A stretch of DNA of 64,000 nucleotides. Origin: Acinetobacter tianfuensis. Lineage in GTDB: Bacteria > Pseudomonadota > Gammaproteobacteria > Pseudomonadales > Moraxellaceae. A model generated the notes under the pieces. The model saw only the letters and a program-made list of their open reading frames with translations, was not told where the DNA came from and did not search any database. The stretch is from the NCBI RefSeq assembly GCF_003611465.1, contig NZ_RAXV01000010.1, positions 1 through 64,000 on the forward strand, written 5' to 3'. Of the stretch, positions 35,499 through 43,068 are shown piece after piece (position 1 is the stretch's first letter; every line of letters begins with the position of its first letter). A program made the translations under genes and the position numbers.

Positions 35499-37721
35499 TT
35501 AATGATACCAACCGAACAGCTTAAAGAAATACGGCAGATACGCAATGATCAGCATGGCCGGGAACAGCACAATCAGCGGCAGAATCCAGCGCTCATAGCG
35601 GTAATAGAACGACAAGTGACGAACTTCTGCATCCGCTTCATTGACTTCTGCATCCCCTATCGACTGTCTGGCCAAGAGATGATTCAAAGCTACTGGAGGC
35701 GTAACATAGCCCAGCTCAAAACCAATGAGTGTAATCATCCAGAAATGTACAGGATGAATGCCGTATTGGTACGCCACAGGAGCAACCGTTGCAGAAATTA
35801 AAATGACTGCGCCAAACGGGTCCATAATCATGCCCACAAAGACCATCAGCCCGACAATCAGAGTAATCACCAAGAAAGTACTGCTGATATCTGTCGGGAA
35901 GAAACTCATGACTTCAGTACGTTCCAGCAATCCGCCAACGCTTACCGAAAGCGCCATCAGAATAACCAAAGCGCCAATATGCCCAACCGTTTCACTGGTC
36001 GAAATATGCATCGACTTCCAGAAACCAACCTGGCGCAATACGTCTGTTGAACGGGATGGACTCGCTGCAGTATGTGCCGCTGCGCCTTCAGAAGCAGGCT
36101 CAGCATTCGCATGATAATTTGCTGAAAGTGTTTCATCCCAATGCCCTACTGCTGGCAAAGGTGCTGGCTGATGACGCAATTTATCGACTAAAACAATCAT
36201 CAGTAAAATAACAGGCATCATGACTGGTGCAGTAAATTCATTTAAATCTGTGTTCAATAAATATTTATAGAACATCCAGATCAGCACGAAAATTACAATA
36301 TAAGGAATCACGGCTAAAAAAGCGCGGCCTGACTGCGGCGCTGCCACATTAGCAGGAGCAATACGGAACTTATGTTCTGCAAAAAATAACGACACAATTA
36401 AAAACATCGTAGATGTCAGCAAGAACGTATAAATACCATATTGATAAAGCAGATCTGTGGTCACTTCTTTATTAAGAGATGCGACAACTACAATCAATAA
36501 ACATGGACGTAAAACCACCCCGAGCGAACCGGACATTGCCGTTGCAGCCAAGGCAAATTGGCGGCGTCCGCCTGCATTCCATACTTCTTTATAAATAATC
36601 GCGCCTGCTGCAATTACAAAAATACCCGATGCGCCAGTATAAGCCGTAGGCAAGGCAGCTGCGATTAAGATCAGCCATGTCAAAGTCTCAGGAGCCAAGT
36701 TCCATGGGCGTAAAATATTCAAAAATAAATCTACGACACGCGTTTGCTTCAACAGCATACCAGCCCAAATGAATAGCGCCAGATTTAGAAAAATACTTGA
36801 AAATTCAACCAGCTGCCCTAAATAAATGCCTTGCCCCATCGGGTAGTCCATGAAGAAGATAAAGGCAATGCCCGTAATCAACGCCATATACGCATATAAA
36901 GGCACACTTAAGAATGCAAAACCAAGACTGCCGCCTTCTTTAGCATTTTTCGGCGGACTAAACAGCTGCCAAACACTGATCAGTGTCAGGATTGAAAATA
37001 GAATCATCCACATCCAATAAATCAGTTCCGTTTCGGCGGTCATTGGAACACCGGAATTTCTCACTGAATTGAATTGGCTGATACTTGAGTAAGTTAACAG
37101 TCCATTCGCAAAGCTCATCATGAGGCTATAAATACGATAATCCATTTTGGTTGCAGGACCGCGCAGACCAATATGATGAATTTTCAGTGTCGCACTAATT
37201 GCCGCTAGAACCACCATGAAAATCAATAAAATGGCGCGGTTTTCAGTACCAAATTTAAAGATCCCGAAGAAGCTGGTTTCAAAATTACGATAGGCGCGAA
37301 TACTTGGATGCTTCTCCATATGCTGCATGGCTTTATCATAAAACTGATACTTTTCTTCACACTGCTGCACACCCGCTAAAATAGATGAACGAACGTCACT
37401 TTCAGATGCCGTGCCAAAAAAATCAGCAAATTCATCGGCTGCATTGGCTTGCATTTGGGTTTTCACCAGCGCATCGACATTCGGGCTGCGGTCACATTCA
37501 GGCTTGGCAGGTTCAGCTCTTAAAAAAGAGTACTGCATACCTGCGGCTGGGTCACCGTACAAACGCTCCCCCATACGGAGCAGCTGCCCATGGATCATTT
37601 CACCAGTACCGATTAACAGCGTCAGTAACAGTAAAATCAGAATGACAAAAGTCGAAATCCATTCTGTCCAGATATAACTTAACAGACCCAGTCCAGATCT
37701 GTTCTTTTGATCATTTTGCAT
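35499..37721 (-). CDS. TRAP transporter permease, small and large subunits fused
   Basis: A 740-residue inner-membrane secondary transporter. The N-terminal third resembles a DctQ-like small subunit (about four helices, with a large periplasmic insertion near residues 55-150). The rest is a DctM-like large subunit, with the closing motif GFELGYVTPPVALNHLLARQ and paired re-entrant regions (PTAYTGASGIFVIAAGAIIY, MVFVGMIMDPFGAVILISATVAP). No solute-binding DctP lies nearby, so the substrate is unclear. A perfect CCGGAAAA/TTTTCCGG inverted repeat lies about 60 bases upstream of the start. Confidence 0.9.
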   Translation of the reverse strand: MQNDQKNRSGLGLLSYIWTEWISTFVILILLLLTLLIGTGEMIHGQLLRMGERLYGDPAAGMQYSFLRAEPAKPECDRSPNVDALVKTQMQANAADEFADFFGTASESDVRSSILAGVQQCEEKYQFYDKAMQHMEKHPSIRAYRNFETSFFGIFKFGTENRAILLIFMVVLAAISATLKIHHIGLRGPATKMDYRIYSLMMSFANGLLTYSSISQFNSVRNSGVPMTAETELIYWMWMILFSILTLISVWQLFSPPKNAKEGGSLGFAFLSVPLYAYMALITGIAFIFFMDYPMGQGIYLGQLVEFSSIFLNLALFIWAGMLLKQTRVVDLFLNILRPWNLAPETLTWLILIAAALPTAYTGASGIFVIAAGAIIYKEVWNAGGRRQFALAATAMSGSLGVVLRPCLLIVVVASLNKEVTTDLLYQYGIYTFLLTSTMFLIVSLFFAEHKFRIAPANVAAPQSGRAFLAVIPYIVIFVLIWMFYKYLLNTDLNEFTAPVMMPVILLMIVLVDKLRHQPAPLPAVGHWDETLSANYHANAEPASEGAAAHTAASPSRSTDVLRQVGFWKSMHISTSETVGHIGALVILMALSVSVGGLLERTEVMSFFPTDISSTFLVITLIVGLMVFVGMIMDPFGAVILISATVAPVAYQYGIHPVHFWMITLIGFELGYVTPPVALNHLLARQSIGDAEVNEADAEVRHLSFYYRYERWILPLIVLFPAMLIIAYLPYFFKLFGWYH

Positions 37722-37780
37722 GAATCATCCTATTTTTATACTGGGCTGTTCAGCAGTCAGCTTTAGCCTTGTCCTTATTT

Positions 37781-37801
37781 CCGGAAAAAATCCTTTTCCG
37801 G
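37781..37801. promoter_or_regulatory. Inverted repeat upstream of the TRAP permease gene
   Basis: Perfect eight-base arms CCGGAAAA and TTTTCCGG with a five-base spacer, 60-80 bases before the TRAP ATG. It could be a repressor operator or a leader hairpin. No T run follows on either strand, so a terminator is unlikely. Confidence 0.5.
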
Positions 37802-37895
37802 TATAACTATTTTTATTAAGTTCCAATTTGCATGATTATGGATCGCATTAATATGACAATATATATTTTCTTTTTGGAAATAAATGTCAACACAG

Positions 37896-38471
37896 TCACT
37901 CATTTTGAATAAAATAGCTTCCAGCTAAATACACGCCTGCCAATACAATCCCCCAAATCACTCCCAGCAAATGCGCTTCCACCAAGACGGGACTGCCTAT
38001 GAGCTGTGCAGTATCCATACTGCCTGCCGTGTTTTCCCATACCAGCTTAGCCAAAATCAGCAGCAGTACAAATGCCGCAAAATTACGCTCGCGCTTATAC
38101 ATTAAATGCACACAGGCAACGGCCGCATAAGTCCCGTGCAATACACCTGACAGCCCTGCATATGCCTCTATATCCGGTAAAAACCAATAAAAACTTAGAC
38201 TGATTAATGGCGGGAGCAGCAAGAGCAAGGCGGTGAAATGCCAAATTGATACCCTCGGAAAAATAAACGGCAAGCAGATAAACGCAGCAATGTTTAAAAA
38301 ATAATGCATCCATCCCACATGAACCCAATGTGCTGTCCAAAGCCTCCAAAACTCTGCCAACAGCCCATCTTGCCAGTAGATGAATGCATCTTTAAAAACC
38401 TGCATACATGCAGAGATAGATGCGATTACCGCCAAAAAAACAATTTTTCGAATTAAAAATTGATCTTTCAT
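37896..38471 (-). CDS. Rhombosortase (rhomboid-family intramembrane protease)
   Basis: A 191-residue rhomboid protease with about six helices. The catalytic Ser108 is in AYAGLSGVLHG and the His167 in VEAHLLG. The K-x3-E stretch AKLVWENTAG and the early WTAHWVHVGWMHYFLN are typical of rhombosortases, which remove GlyGly-CTERM tails from secreted proteins and pass them to surface attachment or type II secretion. No GlyGly-CTERM substrate is encoded in this window. The frame extends 14 codons upstream, but an AAGGG site supports the ATG at 38471. Confidence 0.88.
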   Translation of the reverse strand: MKDQFLIRKIVFLAVIASISACMQVFKDAFIYWQDGLLAEFWRLWTAHWVHVGWMHYFLNIAAFICLPFIFPRVSIWHFTALLLLLPPLISLSFYWFLPDIEAYAGLSGVLHGTYAAVACVHLMYKRERNFAAFVLLLILAKLVWENTAGSMDTAQLIGSPVLVEAHLLGVIWGIVLAGVYLAGSYFIQNE

Positions 38472-38533
38472 GCATCCGCCCTTGCTGTATTTAACTTGAT
38501 GACTGAATACCAAACTGCATAAATAGCATTTAT

Positions 38534-39586
38534 TTATTCAGCTTTTGCATCACCCTCATCAAATAACTCGTCTAAATCTGAAGCATTGCTGCTTTCATCC
38601 CAGAACTGTGTCATGCCGTCATCTGCAGTACGCACCCCAGTATGCTCAGTCCAATAACGGTCTGAAATACCTTTGACCATCACCTCAGCTATATTATCAA
38701 TCAGCTTAAATTGAGGATTCACCGGTTTTTCATCACTGCGCGCTTGAGCAAAGCTTCTCAGCGCATCACGCATTTTGGCATCATCGCCGCTGGCTTGCGC
38801 AGCGACTGCATACATGGCATGTGACAGCCGCACACCTTTTTGCTCGCCAATTTTCATCGATTGTTTCAATGTTTGATACGGATCAGGCTTGCCATCCCCT
38901 GCACCCGGCAGCAAAGTCCAAATCACTGCACGTGTTGCATTTGGAGCGCCCCAGAATTTTTCATCGTTTAAGCACACCATGCCGCGTTCAACCACTGCAG
39001 CAATATCTTTAGGCACATTTACAGCGCCGCCAGAATTAATATCATTGGTCATTGCCTGCAAACCGCTGAGCATTCCTAACAGATAAACGGTCTGCTCAAG
39101 ATCGCTGTTCATTTTTGGACAGCTGTCGCCTAGCGGTTTTTTGTATTTCTTTTCATAACGGTTTTTGAATAACTGATAACCTGTATATTGACGCTGTGAG
39201 GCCAAAGCTGCCCAGCGTTTTTGTTCAATGCGGGCATCTTGCGCTTCAGTCACTTGATTGGCTTTTGAAGCGCGTAAATAACGAAGTTCGGCTTCTAGCG
39301 CCTTTTGTTCAGCGCAAATGCCTGCACTTGAATACATCAGTACAGCCACACGCGTCGGGTCGGCACCCATATCTTTGGTCGCCATAATGGCAGGGGTCAG
39401 CGCATTGCCTGTATTACAGACCATTTCAGCATCATCCATCGCCAAAATTGGCGGCACAATGTGCTTTTCTGTAAAACCAAGCGCAACATTCGCACCCGTT
39501 TTAATCACCTGCGAACAGCCTGATAAGAGTAATGTTGTTGTTATTGCTGCAGCCGCACCTTGGCAAATTTTTTGGACCTTCGACAT
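38534..39586 (-). CDS. Lipoprotein, possibly TRAP TatT-like
   Basis: A 350-residue lipoprotein: a signal peptide with lipobox LSGC and mature start CSQVIKTGANVALGF. The helical body contains DAEMVCNTGNALTPAIMATKD and QTVYLLGMLSGLQAMTND, which suggest a TPR-like alpha-solenoid like the TatT component of TRAP systems. That is only an inference, supported by the TRAP permease two genes downstream. The frame begins 15 codons earlier, but an AGGACAGGA site before 39586 fixes the start. The C-terminus is very acidic. Confidence 0.75.
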   Translation of the reverse strand: MSKVQKICQGAAAAITTTLLLSGCSQVIKTGANVALGFTEKHIVPPILAMDDAEMVCNTGNALTPAIMATKDMGADPTRVAVLMYSSAGICAEQKALEAELRYLRASKANQVTEAQDARIEQKRWAALASQRQYTGYQLFKNRYEKKYKKPLGDSCPKMNSDLEQTVYLLGMLSGLQAMTNDINSGGAVNVPKDIAAVVERGMVCLNDEKFWGAPNATRAVIWTLLPGAGDGKPDPYQTLKQSMKIGEQKGVRLSHAMYAVAAQASGDDAKMRDALRSFAQARSDEKPVNPQFKLIDNIAEVMVKGISDRYWTEHTGVRTADDGMTQFWDESSNASDLDELFDEGDAKAE

Positions 39587-39749
39587 TTTCCTGTCCTCTT
39601 TAATTGTGATTATGTCCATCTCGACAAACATATCAGAAGCAAATTGTGATTTAAAGAGTATTTACTCTAAAACAATTGTTCACTTTGCCATTATTTTGAA
39701 GCTATGCAATTGACTGAAAAATGAGGATTGCCAAATTTTAGGCAAAAAA

Positions 39750-39783
39750 AAGCAGCATTGCGACGGTTCAGCACATGCTGCTT
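39750..39783 (-). terminator. Terminator of the 33-residue membrane protein gene
   Basis: On the minus strand the arms AAGCAGCAT and ATGCTGCTT enclose a 16-base loop and are followed by a T7 run, 26 bases past the stop codon. Confidence 0.85.
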
Positions 39784-39808
39784 ATTAAACGGTAAAGCGT
39801 TTTCACGC

Positions 39809-39910
39809 TTAATTTTGTGCAAATCGATCCTTCAGCACAGTTCCCAGTCGTCCTACTACAATTGCCATAACAATCGCAGCTACCAGAAACATCCAAGTTG
39901 GAAAGTCCAT
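39809..39910 (-). CDS. 33-residue single-pass membrane microprotein
   Basis: Too short for a standard gene caller. Its AGGAG site lies six bases before the ATG. The product starts MDFPTWMFLVAAIVMAIVV, a single membrane helix, and ends with a basic tail GRLGTVLKDRFAQN on the cytosolic side. A clear terminator 26 bases after the stop shows that it is the end of its own transcript. Two palindromes of the kind seen before almA lie 73 and 113 bases upstream. The function is unknown; membrane microproteins often bind and tune larger membrane proteins. Confidence 0.8.
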   Translation of the reverse strand: MDFPTWMFLVAAIVMAIVVGRLGTVLKDRFAQN

Positions 39911-39977
39911 AACGGTCTCCTCATTTCGCTGTTGGTAGGGCTAATGTACATTGACTAAAAAATAACTGGGCAGAAAA

Positions 39978-39988
39978 TTGTCAGACAA
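39978..39988. promoter_or_regulatory. Palindromic operator candidate, near site before the microprotein
   Basis: TTGTCAGACAA, a perfect palindrome around a central A, inside AAATTGTCAGACAATG. It is centred 73 bases upstream of the microprotein ATG and is the same palindrome as the distal site before almA. Confidence 0.55.
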
Positions 39989-40017
39989 TGCATACTTTTT
40001 GCCAATTATTCAGCAAA

Positions 40018-40028
40018 TTGTCTGACAA
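40018..40028. promoter_or_regulatory. Palindromic operator candidate, far site before the microprotein
   Basis: TTGTCTGACAA, the same palindrome with a central T, preceded by the AAATTGTC half-site. It is centred 40 bases from its partner, about four helical turns. Confidence 0.55.
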
Positions 40029-40104
40029 CAAACTTGCTCAATGCAATCAACTCATTATTTTTATTGTAATTATTTTGTTATGGGTTTAAATAAATGTCTA
40101 ACAA

Positions 40105-40488
40105 TTAGATCATTTTAGCCAATACTTTCAGTGCTTTCCATTGTTTTAAAGGCAGCTGATCGCACCAAATAATAATTGGCTTGGCCCGTGCATGCTGAAA
40201 ATACACCACAATATAAACTTGATGATCGATGATATGGCTGATTTGGACCCGGCGCGTCTGATGCATTGAAGTCAATGTCCAATCGCGCCCATCCAAATAC
40301 TCCAGCCCTTTTACACGCGGTTTTTTTCTAAAATACAGCGCATAAATCATCAGGCCAGCAGCTAGAAATACACACCACAGCCCGACTGGCAGCAGCTGAT
40401 ATAAAATGGTCATAAAGATTGCAAATATGCCAAATTGAAACAGCAGCGCCATCAAACTGCGCTTTAAATGAAACTCACGCTTATCCAT
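40105..40488 (-). CDS. CptA/YgfX-like membrane protein
   Basis: A 127-residue protein with two N-terminal membrane helices (MALLFQFGIFAIFMTILYQL, GLWCVFLAAGLMIYALYF) and a C-terminal beta domain ending QLPLKQWKALKVLAK, the YgfX/CptA layout. In E. coli the related YgfX is encoded next to SdhE and was proposed as a toxin, although other roles are likely. It overlaps the sdhE stop by eight bases, so the two form an operon and are probably translationally coupled. Confidence 0.75.
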   Translation of the reverse strand: MDKREFHLKRSLMALLFQFGIFAIFMTILYQLLPVGLWCVFLAAGLMIYALYFRKKPRVKGLEYLDGRDWTLTSMHQTRRVQISHIIDHQVYIVVYFQHARAKPIIIWCDQLPLKQWKALKVLAKMI

Positions 40489-40738
40489 GAACGTAGTGTT
40501 TCAGCTTCTGAATAAATGTTTTTAATTCTGGACGCGGCGGCTCACTCACTTCCATAAACCAGTCAAGCAAATCTGGATCTTCTTGTGCAACCAGTTCTGC
40601 AAACATTTCTTTTTCAAATGCGTCAGCCTGCAAATAATAATTTTTTACATAGGGATCAAAATAAACATCAATTTCTTTTAAACCGCGGCGCGCACGGTAA
40701 ATAACTTTGCGTTCTTCCAAGCTGATTTCTTCGCTCAT
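40481..40738 (-). CDS. sdhE: FAD assembly factor SdhE
   Basis: An 85-residue helical protein that helps attach FAD covalently to SdhA (and FrdA). The conserved RGxxE motif is in YRARRGLKEIDVYFDPYV, and the acidic EDPDLLDWFMEVSEPP stretch is typical. The frame opens four codons earlier, but the ATG at 40738 has a GGGGA site. It lies upstream of cptA and overlaps it by eight bases. Confidence 0.92.
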   Translation of the reverse strand: MSEEISLEERKVIYRARRGLKEIDVYFDPYVKNYYLQADAFEKEMFAELVAQEDPDLLDWFMEVSEPPRPELKTFIQKLKHYVHG

Positions 40739-40808
40739 AGCGTTCCCCAAGGGTAAATTGAACTGCGCTATTTTACCCGATCCACCTGCGTTGTTCGAGC
40801 CATTTACA

Positions 40809-40825
40809 TGGATTGACCAAATCCA
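40809..40825. promoter_or_regulatory. Inverted repeat before the acyl-CoA dehydrogenase gene
   Basis: TGGATT-GACCA-AATCCA, six-base arms around a five-base spacer, about 100 bases upstream of the ATG. It fits a TetR- or FadR-size operator but has no proven role. Confidence 0.4.
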
Positions 40826-40923
40826 TCAGCAAAATTTAAGGAATTGATCGTTCCGCACATTGTCCCCTTTTCTGCATTCGATTAATTTCAAAGTGTAAAA
40901 ATAACAAGATCAGGAGGATTTCA

Positions 40924-42096
40924 ATGCAATCTGGAGCAATACGCCCAATTCCCAATATGCTGCCGCGCACTTTATTTAATGCTGACCATGATGCTTTTCG
41001 CGACAGCGTGCGTAAATTTTATGAAAAAGAAGTTGTCCCGAATATTGCCCGCTATGAGGAACAGCAGCATGTGGACCGTGATCTTTGGAATAAAGCAGGT
41101 GAAATGGGACTGCTGTGCAGCACGATGCCTGAGGCTTATGGCGGCTCTGGCGTGGACCGCCTTTACAGCATGATTCTGATTGAAGAACAAGCCTATGCTA
41201 TGGATTCTGCAACAGGTTTCTCCCTGCACTCCGATATTGTAGCCAATTACATTAATAACTTCGGCAATGAACAGCAAAAACTGTTCTGGCTGCCCAAAAT
41301 GGCCAGCGGTGAAACAGTGACTGCCATTGCGATGACTGAACCTGGTACTGGATCAGACTTACAGGCAGTCCGAACTTCAGCCGTTTTAGATGGCGATGAA
41401 TACATTATCAATGGCTCTAAAATTTTTATTACCAACGGCTACTTATGCGATATGGCCATCGTCGTCTGCAAAACAGGAAACAGTGAAAAAGGCTCTGCCA
41501 ATCTGTCACTGATTATGGTAGAAGCTGACCGTGCAGGTTTCAGCAAAGGCAAACCCTTAAATAAAATCGGCATGAAGGGCCAAGACACCTGCGAATTGTT
41601 TTTTGACAATGTTCGTGTGCCTAAAGAAAACCTGCTGGGCATGGAAGGCATGGGCTTTATGATGCTGATGAAAGAACTGGCTTGGGAGCGCATGCTGGTC
41701 GCAATCATTTGCCAAGCTGGGGCAGAAACAGCATTTGCGCATACAGTGCAATATACCAAAGACCGTAAAGCATTTGGCAAACCTATCGGCACTTTTCAAA
41801 ATAGCCGCTTTAAATTGGCTGAACTGCGTACCGAAATTGATTTTTGCCGCGCCTATTTAGACCGCTGCATGGAGCTGCAGCTTGAAGAACAACTGGGAAT
41901 CGACGCAGCAGCGGCCGCCAAATATAAAATTTCGGAGATGTTCTCAAAAGTTGTTGATGAATGTCTGCAATTGCATGGCGGTTATGGCTATATGCTGGAA
42001 TATCCAATTGCACGCGCTTATTTAGACAACCGCGCCAACCGCATTTATGCAGGCACCAATGAAATTATGAAAGAACTAATTTCACGTTCACTCTAA
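40924..42096 (+). CDS. Acyl-CoA dehydrogenase, long-chain/isovaleryl-type active site
   Basis: A flavoenzyme that introduces the trans-2 double bond into an acyl-CoA and passes electrons to ETF. The family motifs are AMTEPGTGSDLQ (flavin/substrate), QTL-like FGKPIGTFQ and LHGGYGYMLEYP. The usual late catalytic Glu (YEGT motif) is Ala here (YAGTNEIM). Glu255 in AWERMLVA fits the alternative position seen in long-chain and isovaleryl-CoA dehydrogenases, so the enzyme should be active. An AGGAGG site precedes the ATG. It lies near almA in a lipid/alkane catabolic context. Confidence 0.93.
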   Translation: MQSGAIRPIPNMLPRTLFNADHDAFRDSVRKFYEKEVVPNIARYEEQQHVDRDLWNKAGEMGLLCSTMPEAYGGSGVDRLYSMILIEEQAYAMDSATGFSLHSDIVANYINNFGNEQQKLFWLPKMASGETVTAIAMTEPGTGSDLQAVRTSAVLDGDEYIINGSKIFITNGYLCDMAIVVCKTGNSEKGSANLSLIMVEADRAGFSKGKPLNKIGMKGQDTCELFFDNVRVPKENLLGMEGMGFMMLMKELAWERMLVAIICQAGAETAFAHTVQYTKDRKAFGKPIGTFQNSRFKLAELRTEIDFCRAYLDRCMELQLEEQLGIDAAAAAKYKISEMFSKVVDECLQLHGGYGYMLEYPIARAYLDNRANRIYAGTNEIMKELISRSL

Positions 42097-42114
42097 ATAC
42101 ACAGTTTTAAAAAT

Positions 42115-42140
42115 AAAACGCCAAGATATTGGCGTTTTTT
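42115..42140. terminator. Bidirectional terminator acyl-CoA dehydrogenase / hydrolase
   Basis: Ten-base arms AAAACGCCAA and TTGGCGTTTT around a four-base loop, with T runs on both strands. Confidence 0.92.
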
Positions 42141-42143
42141 AAT

Positions 42144-42938
42144 TCAGCATTCTAATTCTTCTAAGAACTCGCAGATTATTGCTTGAACCAGCTCTGGCTG
42201 CTCCTTGTGCGGCATATGATGGAGACCTTCTAAGATATGCATTTCCGCCTGTCCAGCCACACCATTAAAAAGCTGCTGCGGCTGCGCTGTACTGCCATAT
42301 TCATCCAGCTCGCCATGAATGATTAAAGATGGGCAAATTACCTTATGCAGCACTGATGCCAAAGTCCATTGTCTAAATTCAGGCGAAAGCCATGTTTCAG
42401 TCCATGCATCCAGCACCCACTGCGCTTTATCTGGATGATATTTCTCCAGACGCTCCAGCTGTTCAGCTTGCTGAAAACCGACCTTTGCTTCTCGAATACC
42501 GTTTAACGTCAGTTCTTCTACTTCATACTGGGCCGCAATCGTTATTAGCCCTTGGCATTGCTGCGGATATTCAGCCGCAATTACAGCAGACATTCCGCCG
42601 CCCACACTATGTCCTAAAACAATAAACTGACTGAACTGAAAATACTCCAGCAACGCTTTAAAAGCATCGGTTGCCTCAGTCAGCACAAAATCCAGCGTTA
42701 AAGGTGCCCGCGCTTGGGCAGATAAACCAAAACCATAGCGGTCATAGGCATAAACTTGACGTCCGCTCTGTATCGCCAGCTGCGCGGGGAAATCGCGCCA
42801 CAGTGCGGTACTGCCCAAAGAGTCGTGCATCAAAATAATCGGAGCAAGCGTTAAATCTGTTTTGGCATGCTGCCAAGAGACCGCATGCAAATGTCCCTGC
42901 TGATATGGCAGCTTGAATTGCTGTACGTGAATATTCAT
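42144..42938 (-). CDS. Alpha/beta hydrolase
   Basis: A 264-residue cytosolic alpha/beta-hydrolase. The nucleophile elbow GHSVGGGMSA carries the catalytic Ser. An Asp in the SLIIHGELDEYG loop and a His in LEGLHHMPHKE complete the triad. The oxyanion region HDSLGSTALW is near the N-terminus. The substrate is unknown; its position between acyl-CoA dehydrogenase and almA allows an ester- or lactone-cleaving role after a Baeyer-Villiger step. Two perfect palindromes lie upstream of its start. Confidence 0.9.
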   Translation of the reverse strand: MNIHVQQFKLPYQQGHLHAVSWQHAKTDLTLAPIILMHDSLGSTALWRDFPAQLAIQSGRQVYAYDRYGFGLSAQARAPLTLDFVLTEATDAFKALLEYFQFSQFIVLGHSVGGGMSAVIAAEYPQQCQGLITIAAQYEVEELTLNGIREAKVGFQQAEQLERLEKYHPDKAQWVLDAWTETWLSPEFRQWTLASVLHKVICPSLIIHGELDEYGSTAQPQQLFNGVAGQAEMHILEGLHHMPHKEQPELVQAIICEFLEELEC

Positions 42939-42984
42939 ATTTTATCTTCCTTAATTGCCACCCCATAGTCTATGAAATGAACTG

Positions 42985-43017
42985 TTTTGCAAAGCAAAAA
43001 AACTGAATTTAAATTCA
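42985..43017. promoter_or_regulatory. Two palindromes before the alpha/beta hydrolase gene
   Basis: TTTTGC-AAA-GCAAAA (42985-42999) and the 14-base perfect palindrome TGAATTTAAATTCA (43004-43017), 47-79 bases before the ATG. They may be operators; no known binding protein is assigned. Confidence 0.45.
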
Positions 43018-43028
43018 CGCGTAAAAAA

Positions 43029-43050
43029 AGAGCCCGAAGGCCCTTTTTTA
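43029..43050 (-). terminator. Terminator of almA
   Basis: On the minus strand AGGGCC pairs with GGCTCT (one G-U pair) around a TTCG loop and is followed by a T7 run. Confidence 0.85.
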
Positions 43051-43068
43051 TAAAATATTCAATATTAT

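Noticed and set aside
39728..39958. A 76-codon plus-strand frame across the microprotein region
   Set aside because: It has no ribosome-binding site, a composition unlike real proteins, and lies antisense to a frame with a good RBS and terminator.
40092..40104. TCTAACAATTAGA palindrome as a further almA-type operator
   Set aside because: Its arms (TCTAA/TTAGA) differ from the TTGTC/GACAA element; similarity is superficial.
41917..42096. Acyl-CoA dehydrogenase thought inactive because the late YEGT glutamate is Ala
   Set aside because: Glu255 in AWERML fits the alternative catalytic position of long-chain and isovaleryl-CoA dehydrogenases.
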